Origin: JAISFI01 sp031553775
Lineage (GTDB): Bacteria > Bacteroidota > Bacteroidia > Bacteroidales > Azobacteroidaceae
Reading direction: 5' to 3'
DNA length: 18,712 nt
Assembly: GCA_031553775.1 (NCBI GenBank)
Contig: JAVBLA010000011.1
Span: forward strand, 1 to 18,712
Shown: positions 6,523 to 15,500 of the stretch, piece by piece
How positions within the stretch are numbered: position 1 is the stretch's first letter
Layout of the letters: every line of letters starts with the position of its first letter
Program-made: the position numbers and the translations under genes
The notes under the pieces: model-generated
The model's input: the letters and a program-made list of their open reading frames with translations, nothing else
What the model was told of the DNA's origin: nothing
Databases searched by the model: none

Positions 6523-7617
6523 ATGAAATCAATTAAAACAAATCAATTATATCAGCTTTTTCTTACACAGTTTCTTCAAACGATCCGTGAACCGGAAGTG
6601 CTTTTCTGGGGAATGATATTTCCAGTACTTATTTCTATCGGATTGGGATTGGCTTTTACTCAGAATACCGAATCAAAATTCCATGTCATTCTTGTTGACA
6701 AGAATCCCACGGAATTGGACTCTTTATTGACTATCTATGCACAACCAGGTCAGGATAGTTGGAAATGGAAAATTGCTGATGAAACATTAGGAAAAACAGA
6801 ATTTAAATTTTCCCGCAGTGATTGGAAATCAGCTATTGTTTCGTTGAAACGGGGAGAAGCCGATGTTATCGTAAGCGATTCGTTGGGTAAGATGATTTAT
6901 CATTTCGACCCGCTTAATTCGCAGGCCCAATTGGCTTATATGAAACTTTCATCATTAATGAAATCTCCTGTTTCGGTTGTCAGTACAAAAGAAACCCAGA
7001 TACAGCCGTTGACGTTGACAGGAGTCAGATATATAGACTTTCTTATACCGGGACTGATTACATTCGGCATGATGGGTTCCATCATGTGGGGAGTGAGCTA
7101 TACAATTATCGAACGACGGTCGCAAAAGTTATTAAGGCGAATGGTTGCCACTCCGATGAAAAAAGAAAACTTCCTCATATCACTGATGTTTGTCCGTATC
7201 CTTATGAATATAGTAGAAGCTTTGATCCTGCTCTTTTTCGCATGGCTCATATTCGGGGTCCGGATCCAGGGAAATATCGGTGCCTTAGTTACATTATTTT
7301 TAGCCGGGAATGTTGCATTTACAGGCATTGCTGTATTGGTAGCCAGCCGGACAACTAAAACAGAAGTCGGCACGGGCTGGATCAATGCCGTACAGATGCC
7401 CATGATGATATTGTCGGGCATTTTCTTTAGTTATCATAACTTTCCCGAATGGAGCATCGGATTTATCAAATTATTACCCTTGACGGCACTTACAGATGGT
7501 ATCCGAAGCATTTTCAACGAAGGTGCCGGATGGTTGGATATTATTCTTCCCTCAGCTGGTTTATCTCTCCTGGGATTGATTTGTTTGGTTATTGGTTTAA
7601 AATGGTTTAAATGGTGA
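6523..7617 (+). CDS. ABC-2 type exporter permease
   Basis: From ATG 6523 the protein has 364 residues. It has the ABC-2 layout: a short cytoplasmic start, one transmembrane segment (FWGMIFPVLISIGLGLAF), an extracytoplasmic domain of about 150 residues, then five hydrophobic segments. The TM2 region is IPGLITFGMMGSIMWGVSY, followed by the coupling segment IIERRSQKLLRRMVATPM, a late GIFFSYHNFPEW loop and a last segment before FKW at the end. The frame is open 25 codons further up to ATG 6448, but that extension looks non-coding and would lie before a normal permease N-terminus. It partners the ATPase upstream. The large external domain resembles that of exporters such as YhhJ/YbhR-type drug or lipid efflux permeases; the substrate is not inferable. 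Confidence 0.9.
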   Translation: MKSIKTNQLYQLFLTQFLQTIREPEVLFWGMIFPVLISIGLGLAFTQNTESKFHVILVDKNPTELDSLLTIYAQPGQDSWKWKIADETLGKTEFKFSRSDWKSAIVSLKRGEADVIVSDSLGKMIYHFDPLNSQAQLAYMKLSSLMKSPVSVVSTKETQIQPLTLTGVRYIDFLIPGLITFGMMGSIMWGVSYTIIERRSQKLLRRMVATPMKKENFLISLMFVRILMNIVEALILLFFAWLIFGVRIQGNIGALVTLFLAGNVAFTGIAVLVASRTTKTEVGTGWINAVQMPMMILSGIFFSYHNFPEWSIGFIKLLPLTALTDGIRSIFNEGAGWLDIILPSAGLSLLGLICLVIGLKWFKW

Positions 7618-7668
7618 ATGACGAGTGAAAGGGCAATCGTCTAAATGGGTTCAAGGTTTTTAATTTCT

Positions 7669-7700
7669 GTACTGTTGATTTTTACCAATGACAACAGTAT
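7669..7700. terminator. Possible bidirectional terminator hairpin between convergent genes
   Basis: TACTGTTG (7670-7677) and CAACAGTA (7692-7699) form an 8-bp stem, extended by one G-T pair, with a 14-base loop. It lies between the permease stop and the stop of the opposite-strand propeller gene, where a shared terminator is expected. The stem is AT-rich and the T runs are not adjacent, so support is weak. Confidence 0.35.
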
Positions 7701-7723
7701 GTCAGCAACTTTTTAATCGCATA

Positions 7724-9067
7724 TTATTTTTTACTGATACATACCTTCTTTATAATTTTTGTTTGTTGATCTGTATGAAAAATGACAAAGTAGTTTCCAG
7801 GGATAAGAAATGTAACATCTATCCTTTTTTCATTATCAGATACGGCATACTGATGAATTGTCTGTCCCATGGGATTCAAAATATCGATATGCTGAATTCT
7901 TGTTTCCGTGTCAAAAAAAAGTGTGTTGGTAGCCGGATTAGGGTAGACCCTTAAATTGTTTACTTTCTCAATCGTATTAATAGAAAGAGGTTGTGTCTTT
8001 TTTACATCCAATTCAAAAAGTCCGGCATTTTGTGTGTAGAAAATGAGTTTGTCCTTGTATTTAAGCATGTCGATAACACCGCCCCCATTCATGTCTAACT
8101 TTTCCTTATACGCGATATGCCAGCTGTCTCCCATATCTGTAGAGCGATAAACAAAAATGGTATCGTTTATATTTAAAGATTTTCGGCTAAGTCCTGATGC
8201 ATACAGATAGTCGGGATTTTCCCCGTCAAAAAGAATTGTATAGAAATATATACTACTATTGAAAAGGTCTTTTATGTTCCATGTTTCACCTTTATCTGTT
8301 GACTTTGCTATTGTCATTTCGCCACTATAAGCAAGAATCTCCGGATTTGTCGGATGAAAAGCAATATCATGAATGCAGTTATCTCCACCGGGATGTTTAT
8401 AATAGTTAAAAAAATCAGGCCATGTGATTCCGCTATCAGTAGAACGAAATATATAGCCGGTAAAAGAGTCCATTTCTCCGGAGTAGAAAATAGTAGTTGT
8501 ATCCAACGGATGAAACCCTGCGAACCAACTCTGATAACCTCCACCTACAGCATTCAGATTTTTCCAGCTTTTTCCGAAATCTTCTGATCCGGATAGCCCA
8601 TAATGGGTGTGAAAAAGGAGTATGGAATTCGGATTCCGGGGATTCTGAACTATCCTGTGTGGATAATTGTACTCTTCAAATTCAAAGAAATGTGGTGAAG
8701 TGTAATTCTGGAATGTTTTCCCGTTATCTTCAGATAAAAACATCAGGCTGTCTTTTCCATCTTTTGTTCCCGGAGATATAGCCAACAGATTGCTCCCGTT
8801 TTTTACAAATTCAGTAACCGGAATTCCCTTAAAAGCATACTGTTCCCAACTCGAGTTTTGTTTCAAATCTTTCCGGTAGACACCTGTATTTGTCGATACA
8901 TAAAGTGTATCGTTCATCAACTTTAGTTTTGGACGATACGAATAATGGAATATACTTGCAGGAGATACTACTTTTTGAGTAAAGCCCATTGGTTGGATTT
9001 GTCCTGAGCATATGCTATGAAGGCCAAGCATCCATATTACAAAAAGCAATGTAGTAAAATGTTTCAT
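7724..9067 (-). CDS. Asp-box (BNR) beta-propeller protein secreted by T9SS
   Basis: The protein has 447 residues with a signal peptide (about 1-22). At least five Asp-box turns S-x-D-x-G-x-[TS]-[WF] occur near residues 112 (SEDNGKTF), 161 (SEDFGKSW), 209 (STDSGITW), 256 (STDKGETW) and 309 (STDMGDSW). Their spacing of about 45-55 residues fits the blades of a sialidase/Vps10/exo-xyloglucanase-like propeller. The sialidase Arg triad and FRIP motif were not found, so it is probably not a sialidase. From about residue 371 (NLRVYPNPATNTLFF) there is a T9SS type A sorting domain ending in a KKVCISKK strand, so it should cross the outer membrane and be attached to A-LPS or released. It points toward the ABC exporter, away from the other two cargo genes. 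The ligand or substrate is unknown. Confidence 0.85.
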   Translation of the reverse strand: MKHFTTLLFVIWMLGLHSICSGQIQPMGFTQKVVSPASIFHYSYRPKLKLMNDTLYVSTNTGVYRKDLKQNSSWEQYAFKGIPVTEFVKNGSNLLAISPGTKDGKDSLMFLSEDNGKTFQNYTSPHFFEFEEYNYPHRIVQNPRNPNSILLFHTHYGLSGSEDFGKSWKNLNAVGGGYQSWFAGFHPLDTTTIFYSGEMDSFTGYIFRSTDSGITWPDFFNYYKHPGGDNCIHDIAFHPTNPEILAYSGEMTIAKSTDKGETWNIKDLFNSSIYFYTILFDGENPDYLYASGLSRKSLNINDTIFVYRSTDMGDSWHIAYKEKLDMNGGGVIDMLKYKDKLIFYTQNAGLFELDVKKTQPLSINTIEKVNNLRVYPNPATNTLFFDTETRIQHIDILNPMGQTIHQYAVSDNEKRIDVTFLIPGNYFVIFHTDQQTKIIKKVCISKK

Positions 9068-9104
9068 AACTGTTCTTGTGCTGATTGGACAATGAATCTC
9101 TTTA

Positions 9105-9112
9105 CAAATATA
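9105..9112 (-). promoter_or_regulatory. Probable -7 box (TATATTTG) for the propeller gene
   Basis: On the minus strand TATATTTG fits TAnnTTTG exactly and lies about 37 bases before the propeller ATG. No TTTG -33 box was found at the right distance, so confidence is limited. Confidence 0.45.
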
Positions 9113-9247
9113 TAATTTTTAGAATTTTCAGCACTTCTTTTCGATAAATATTTTTTTATTTGTCATTAAAATAGTACAGTTTGTGACCAAACATAAAGTG
9201 TTTGTAAATTACTGGTCAAAATCTTTTTTTTAGGTTCCCTTTTACCT

Positions 9248-9255
9248 TAAATTTG
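9248..9255 (+). promoter_or_regulatory. Probable -7 box (TAAATTTG) for the GLUG-repeat gene
   Basis: TAAATTTG matches TAnnTTTG exactly, about 33 bases before ATG 9289. The -33 position falls in a T run (9224-9231) rather than a clear TTTG. With the box at 9105-9112 it makes the 221-base spacer a divergent promoter region for two T9SS cargo genes. Confidence 0.45.
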
Positions 9256-9288
9256 AAACTGTTGTTTAACAATTAAAACGGATTACTT

Positions 9289-11934
9289 ATGAAAAAATCG
9301 AGGTTTACTCTTCCCATTGTGAATAAGTTATATGCTATACTGTTTTTTGCTTTGGTAAGCATTTGTACAATGCAAGTTTATGGAGCAGTAATCTATTCAA
9401 CCGGTTTTGAAACACCGGAAGAACGAAGTTCCTGGACAATTGTCAATATAGATGAAGAAGAAAACAACCTAGAATGGAAGTTTGGGCAATCATTTGATGG
9501 ATATGGAGCAATGATTACTACTTTTTTTACTTTTGACACCGGAAATTCCTGGCTTATTTCACCGCCAGTTTCTTTGTCAGATCGAAAATACCGGCTAAAA
9601 TTTGACCTTAGAATCCAATATCCAGGTTCAGGAAGTCTGGCTATTACATTAGGAAATTCGACTAATCCTTCGGATCATACAAGTATAATACAAACATATA
9701 CCCAAGCAACACAAGGTATTAATCCTGAAAAACAGGAAGTTTATTTTACCCCGTCTTCTCCCGGTAATTGTTATATTGCCTTTCATTATTCGGAAAATGT
9801 AGGAGATGTGTCTATCGACAATGTTGAGATCGAAGAAGTGCCGGATTATGATTTATCAGTGACAAAAGTTGAAATCAATCCTCAAATGGTAAAACCCAAT
9901 GAAAATTGTAATATCAATATTTCTATCCGGAATACGGGGGATATAAATCAGGAAAATGTATCTGTGGTTATCAAAAATATTCAAACACAAGCGGTCATCG
10001 CACAAAAAAGCGTAGCAAATCTCACATCAACAGAAACAAATATAGTGAATATATCTACTTCTTTTCCAAATGTAGGATTGAAAGAAATCTCCGTTACTGT
10101 TTCTTCTTCTCATGAAGATCAAAATCCCAATGACAATATTATGATGGAAAAAATATTGGTGTATTCTGATTTTCAAGGAGCAGGAATCGAAGCAAATCCT
10201 TATCAGATCAATTCAAAAGCAGATCTTATACAATTAACTTATATGGTTCAATATGGAAACGGTTTCAACGGAGCCTATTTTGTGTTGAATACAGATATTG
10301 ACTTATACTCCGAATCCGGCAAAGACAACGGACGGGGTTGGTTGCCGATCGGTGGAATAGGAGAAATATTTGAGGGTAATTTTGATGGACAAGGGTATGT
10401 TATTGAAAATCTGTTTATTGACAGAACCGGTTTCTCTGGACTTTTTGGATATGCTTCCGGGGGAATGATTAAAAATCTGGGTGTTGAAAATGCCGATGTG
10501 TCGGGTACGGAAAGTACCGGCGCTTTGATCGGTGCTTGCGGAAGTTCTGTAAAGAATTGTTTTTCAACGGGAAAAGTCCGCGGATTTTATCAAACCGGAG
10601 GATTGATCGGTGATGTATTTGATTCCGGCGAAAACGGATGTCTGATTGAAAACTGTTATTCAACCTGCAATATAACTATAGATCGGATGATAAGTGGTTA
10701 TAATGCATCTTATACAGGAGGATTGATCGGATATATTTACCAGGCTACACAAATCAAAAACTGTTATGCTTCCGGAAGTATATCCATCAATAATATAAAT
10801 TTGCAAAAAGCCGTCGGTGGACTGATTGGTGGAAATGATCCGACAGTTTTGCTTACTTCCTGTATCACAGCCAACCGTTTGTTATCTATTACTCCAGCTC
10901 ATGCGGTTACCAATGTTTTCGGTAAAATTATCGGCAGTTATCCTTCTTCGCCCGGAGTGAGTAATAATTATGCACTGGATAAGATGAAAATGCAGATAGA
11001 AGGTATAGATAAAGCATTTACAGAATCGCCTAAGAACGGTATAAACAAAACCATACTGGAGTTGACAACACAAAATACTTATCAAACCTTGGGTTGGTCA
11101 TTCGGAGAAAGTGAAAATGCTCCCTGGAGATTTGTTTCCGGTAAACTTCCCAAACTTTGGTTTGAGAAGGGTTATCCAGAGGCAAATAAGGAAATTGTCG
11201 TTAACAGGAATATTTATATAGGAAGCATCTCTTGTTCGGGGCAAGATATCGATTATTTGTATGCCGAAACTACGGAAGAAATCTACAGAGGTGAACTGGA
11301 TAAGTATTTTTCAGAACAATACAAGAGTTTATTGCCAACCGAAAACATTTCATCAGATTATGCGGCTTATGATAAAGGGAGTGGAGTCATGAATTTGTCT
11401 TCCACAGAAATAGAACAAGCGGGCGATTGGAAAGATATTGAAAGTATCGCACCCTATTTCTTTCCTACTATTGAAAATATGTCTCAAGAGCAATTCAATC
11501 CGTTAAATTACAACATTAGTGATTATGAGTCTCTTCAGGATGGAGGATATCGTGTTGAAGACCGTTCATATACAACAGAAATGACTTATGAATATCATGA
11601 CGGAGTACTTGTAAGAGTTACCCACATAGTAGCAAACATTTTCCGGACCACTTTTTATGCCAGCAAACTGTCCGGAACTTCTTCTCAGACCGGAATTTTT
11701 GCAATAACCCCCGATAATATTAGGATTGAACCGACTTTTGTTTCCGATTACATCCATATTGTCAATCTACCGGCAGGAGCAATTATTCGAATAATTGATA
11801 GTAACGGAAAAATAGTACTCGATCGAATAGACATGGCCGAAATAAATGTTTCGTATTTATTGCAGGGATTGTATCTGTTGCAGATAACGCGACCGGATGA
11901 TTCTGTTGTTGTTTTGAGATTTGTTAAAAGATAA
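9289..11934 (+). CDS. GLUG-repeat adhesin-like protein secreted by T9SS
   Basis: The protein has 881 residues. A signal peptide (about 1-33) is followed by a jelly-roll segment of the cleaved-adhesin / choice-of-anchor J kind (about 34-185; YSTGFETPEE, NSWLISPPVSLS, GDVSIDNVEIEEV). A CARDB-like Ig domain comes next (about 187-295; DLSVTKVEINP, NENCNINISIRNTGD). A GLUG-type repeat region follows (about 355-530) with GLFGYASGGMIKNLGV, GALIGACGSSVKNCFSTGKV, GGLIGDVF, GGLIGYIYQATQIKNCYASGSI and GGLIGGND. Residues of about 560-800 match nothing I recognise. The last 75 residues (from about 811) look like a T9SS type A sorting domain, though the usual YPNP is changed to IEPTF. The architecture suggests a surface adhesin or protease-associated protein. 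No catalytic motif was seen. A stem-loop follows the stop. Confidence 0.85.
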   Translation: MKKSRFTLPIVNKLYAILFFALVSICTMQVYGAVIYSTGFETPEERSSWTIVNIDEEENNLEWKFGQSFDGYGAMITTFFTFDTGNSWLISPPVSLSDRKYRLKFDLRIQYPGSGSLAITLGNSTNPSDHTSIIQTYTQATQGINPEKQEVYFTPSSPGNCYIAFHYSENVGDVSIDNVEIEEVPDYDLSVTKVEINPQMVKPNENCNINISIRNTGDINQENVSVVIKNIQTQAVIAQKSVANLTSTETNIVNISTSFPNVGLKEISVTVSSSHEDQNPNDNIMMEKILVYSDFQGAGIEANPYQINSKADLIQLTYMVQYGNGFNGAYFVLNTDIDLYSESGKDNGRGWLPIGGIGEIFEGNFDGQGYVIENLFIDRTGFSGLFGYASGGMIKNLGVENADVSGTESTGALIGACGSSVKNCFSTGKVRGFYQTGGLIGDVFDSGENGCLIENCYSTCNITIDRMISGYNASYTGGLIGYIYQATQIKNCYASGSISINNINLQKAVGGLIGGNDPTVLLTSCITANRLLSITPAHAVTNVFGKIIGSYPSSPGVSNNYALDKMKMQIEGIDKAFTESPKNGINKTILELTTQNTYQTLGWSFGESENAPWRFVSGKLPKLWFEKGYPEANKEIVVNRNIYIGSISCSGQDIDYLYAETTEEIYRGELDKYFSEQYKSLLPTENISSDYAAYDKGSGVMNLSSTEIEQAGDWKDIESIAPYFFPTIENMSQEQFNPLNYNISDYESLQDGGYRVEDRSYTTEMTYEYHDGVLVRVTHIVANIFRTTFYASKLSGTSSQTGIFAITPDNIRIEPTFVSDYIHIVNLPAGAIIRIIDSNGKIVLDRIDMAEINVSYLLQGLYLLQITRPDDSVVVLRFVKR

Positions 11935-12044
11935 TATTAAATTTTTAGAGTTAGTTCCTGGTTTTGAAATAATCCCAATCGCATTTGTAGTATCTGTTCA
12001 TTTTTCTGGAGGCTATATAAAAGTATTTGATCCTGCCTCTTTTC

Positions 12045-12070
12045 TAAACCCCTCAAATTCGAGGGGTTTA
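12045..12070 (+). terminator. Rho-independent-like terminator after the GLUG-repeat gene
   Basis: TAAACCCCTC (12045-12054) and GAGGGGTTTA (12061-12070) form a perfect 10-bp stem with a 6-base AAATTC loop, about 110 bases after the stop at 11934. The T tract after the GC core is short (TTTAAAATT), so termination could be moderate. Confidence 0.65.
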
Positions 12071-12318
12071 AAATTGGGGTTATATAAACTCAAATTCCTA
12101 AGTATTTGGTGGTATTTTCTATTACGGTCCAACTGCCAATAACGGCATTCGGTTCGTCTGTTTATAATGAGAATTTGTATAACATAATATCTCATACAAA
12201 ATTAATATGTTTCTGTTTTTAATAAAAAAGAACTCTTCCTTTATAAAATTTTTGCTATTTTTTTAATAAACAAAGTACATAAATTCTTTATAAATAATTT
12301 TGAAAATATTTATATATC

Positions 12319-12362
12319 AATGATTTATCTATTTTCTTGATAAAGATCATGGATAAATCATT
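12319..12362. repeat. Long imperfect hairpin in the phosphatase leader region
   Basis: AATGATTTATC (12319-12329) pairs perfectly with GATAAATCATT (12352-12362). The stem goes on inward with one T-G pair and two more pairs, a 2x2 mismatch, then TCTT/AAGA around a GATA loop. The structure spans 44 bases. It could be an operator, an RNA structure or an insertion relic; nothing in the sequence decides. Confidence 0.5.
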
Positions 12363-12396
12363 CTTGTTTTTTATTTCAAAGAAAAAAAGTTGTATG

Positions 12397-12420
12397 ACAT
12401 GTTATATAACATGTTTTTTT
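12397..12420 (+). terminator. 18-bp perfect palindrome followed by a T run
   Basis: ACATGTTATATAACATGT (12397-12414) is exactly self-complementary and its final T begins a run of seven T residues to 12420. It reads as an AT-rich intrinsic terminator on the plus strand, possibly ending a short leader or an unseen small RNA, or as a binding site for a dimeric regulator. No gene lies directly before it. Confidence 0.45.
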
Positions 12421-12519
12421 AAATAGGGTACTTCCGATCTTATACGTTTCCTTTATGTAACCTTATGTAAGAATACGTGTCGATGGTCTTTTTTTATCGA
12501 TGCGGGTGTGGGATTTGAT

Positions 12520-12548
12520 TTTGCTATAAACTCTAGTGTATACTTTCA
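12520..12548 (+). promoter_or_regulatory. Weak promoter candidate for the phosphatase gene
   Basis: TTTG at 12520-12523 is followed after 17 bases by TACTTTCA (12541-12548), which fits TAnnTTTG at six of eight positions. The start codon lies about 27 bases downstream. Spacing and the -7 box are both off consensus, so an ECF or other activator could be needed. Confidence 0.25.
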
Positions 12549-12575
12549 GATATTTCTAATACAAAATGATTAAAA

Positions 12576-15500
12576 ATGAACAATCGTATGAGAACAAACA
12601 AATTTACCCGAATGGCAAGGTTGTTCCTTGCATTACTGATTTGCGTATTTGGTATGACAACAGTTATGGCACAACCTGTTACCGGTCCCGGAGTCGATCC
12701 TAATGCTCTCTTACTCTTAGATTTTGAAAATGGGAATATCGCTAATTGGAGCGCTACCAACACGCAACAAAACAGGGGAGAAAAACAAAATGTAGAATTG
12801 ATGGATGCTGAAAAAGGAGATCCTGTACGCTTTGGCCGGTATGCCATAAAACTCAATTGGGACTTTACAGCTTCTGTATCTGCTACAACGCTCGGATCTT
12901 ATTTCTCACCTCCCGATAATGCTTTTACTATCCCGGCAGCTTCCAGGGGAGGCAGTCATAAAATAGGTATGTGGATTTACGCTTCGCCGGAATGTGAAGG
13001 GGTTATATGGTTCAGATTGCAATTGTTCACCCCTCCGGGCACCGCGGGTAGTGCCTCTTCCGTGCTTAATGAATTTGTAGGAGAGCCATCTTATGTTTAC
13101 TGGACCGGATGGAAATATCATGAATTTACTTTTCCTAACAAAGCCAATGCAAATAAAGAACTTGGTCCTCCTCTTACCACAACGCCATCCTATGCGATGT
13201 TCAGGCTTATGTCGGTAAGTAATGCAACTACCCAAAGGCCTTTGACAAAAGGTTACTTTATCATTGATAATGTCCGTGTTACTTCTGTTACGGAAGATAC
13301 TACCCGTCCGACAGTGAATACCATCACCGGAAACGGGACTACTTTACCTTCCACCGGAAGCGGTCCGACATTTACAGAAGGTACTGTTAACCTGTCTGCT
13401 ACGTTCAGCGATCCCGGAAGCTCTTCCAGCGGAGTAAACTACAACAGTATCCGCATGACAGTAGACGGCTATCTTTTTAAAGCAGGAGATGCCGGCTTTG
13501 CTGTGAATCAGGAGACTAACACTGTTACTCTTACAGGCATCAACCTGTCTAACGGAACACACAATCTTGAGGTGTATCTGGAAGATAATTTCGGAAATAT
13601 CGGAACAAAAACCGGTATGTTTACTGTAGAAGATCCGCAAGGGATAGCAACTAATGTAACTCTTGCTCCAGATGTTCAGGCACTTGTCGGAAATACATTT
13701 AAAATGAAAGTTAACACCAATGACTCAAAAAATATAAAAGAGTTGGAACTTGTCCTTGAGTTGAATCAGTACGGTTCCGTCGATGAAATAAATGGAGTTA
13801 CGTTTGCTCCATCGGCTCAGGCAGGCAGTAGCTACAGTTTTAACTCCCGGCTCGGGCTTTTGACGATAAATCTGAAGAATGATATAACTGCCAATGCGGT
13901 GGAAACACTTGCAACCATCAACGTAAACATCTCAAAAAACAGCGATCCTACCGATGTGCTCAGATGTTCGCCTGTTACCGCGAAAGCGGTGTATGCTGAT
14001 AATTCATTATCATTGTTCTCTCTATTCAGCGCTTTTACAAGAGACATTTTGGCGACATATAATGTGACGATTGTCAAACGTATTGTAGGGGTTCCCGGCG
14101 AAATTTTGATTACTGATCAGAACGAGAATCCGGTTTCCGGAGTCACGGTATATGCCCTGAATGCAGATAAGACTTCTGTACTTGCTCAAGCGGTGACTGA
14201 TGCAACCGGTATCGCTTCGGGTATGAATTTCACCGCCTCGGCGCAAAATGTTAATATTTACGCTGAAAAAGAAGGAAAATACTCCCATACAATACCCATA
14301 CGGACACTGACTGCGCAGCTGACAAATGTTCCCGGTTTTATCAGATCCGGAGCAGCGCCTGACCCGAAAACATCGAAAACAATCACCTGGATGTCCAGTC
14401 CTCAAACATCTACAGGTCCTGCGATTATAAAAATTGCAAAAGAATCTGATGGAGAGTCTGCTTTCCAGCAATACACAGGTGCCACAAAAATACTTGAATT
14501 CGATGTAAGCAGTTCGGTAGCCAAGGGAAGCTCAGTAACAGTGAAAGGCTTAGAGCCTGGAACGACTTATATTTATCAGGTGGGAGATGGCACGACCTGG
14601 TCTCCGACAAGAAAATTTACGACAACAACCGCTACTAATAAATTTTCATTCGGAGCATTCGGCGATTTACAGGCATCCACAACAGCCCTGATGAGCCGGT
14701 GGATGGCAGCGGCAGCAACGATGGAGGCAATGCCCCAAAAGCCCTTCTTCAGCGTTAATGTGGGAGATATTAACGATACCGACGATAATTTCGGTTATTG
14801 TTCCGTTTACGGATATATGCTCAATGAGCATCCTGTTTACGCAAATATCGACATGGTATCCGCTTATGGAAACCATGAATATATGGGCGGTGCGGTTAAT
14901 TGTAAATTTATGAACGGGCATCCGGGAGCAGACAACCCTCCATTGATAGGTACCGGTACTTATGCCGTGGAATACGGTAACCTGATTGTTGTCAGTTTAG
15001 ATTGGGAAGCCCGGGGATATGCATCGGCCAATGCTCTGATGACAGCGCAGGCTGAATGGATGGATAATATCCTGAGCAAGTCCGACAAAACCTGGAAGAT
15101 TGTTACATTGCACTATCCGGTATTTCCCTCGGCATCTACTCCTGGTTCGCAAGCTATATACGGACCTGTATTTGACAAACACAATGTTCAGTTAGTGCTT
15201 TGCGGACATGGTCATACATACGAGCGGGTGCAGGCTAAGGAAGGAACTGTAACTTCAGGGTCGAATAAACGTACTTTCCAACCGGTTACAGGCAATGGAA
15301 CTTTACATATCCAAATGGGCGATATGACCCAAACCGGCAATAACGGCAGATGGATTTTATTTGAAGTTGACGGACCGACAATGAGCGCTACGGTAAGAGA
15401 TGCTAACAATAGTGTAGTAACTAATGAATGCTTTACATTACAGACAACGGAACTGAGTGACGTTGAAAGTCTTTTTTCCCCGAATCTGCAAATATATCCG

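Larger units (their letters stand above)
11935..12575. other. 641-base AT-rich intergenic stretch with hairpins
   Basis: I see no convincing gene here; the small open frames have no recognisable protein features. The stretch holds a terminator-like hairpin near the left end (12045-12070), then strongly AT-rich DNA. It also holds a long hairpin at 12319-12362, an 18-bp palindrome with a T run at 12397-12420, and a weak promoter candidate near 12520-12548. It is unusually long for this compact window and ends at the start of the phosphatase gene. Confidence 0.6.

Noticed and set aside
7724..9067. Call as a sialidase (NanH)
   Set aside because: Asp boxes alone do not define a sialidase, and the Arg triad and FRIP motif were not seen.
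10438..10850. Repeated GGLIG segments as a DNA repeat array or CRISPR-like array
   Set aside because: The repeats are protein-level GLUG motifs with diverged DNA and uneven spacing; no identical DNA repeats with spacers exist in the window.
11921..12142. Small open frame after the GLUG-repeat gene
   Set aside because: It overlaps the end of that gene and runs through the terminator hairpin; its composition looks non-coding.
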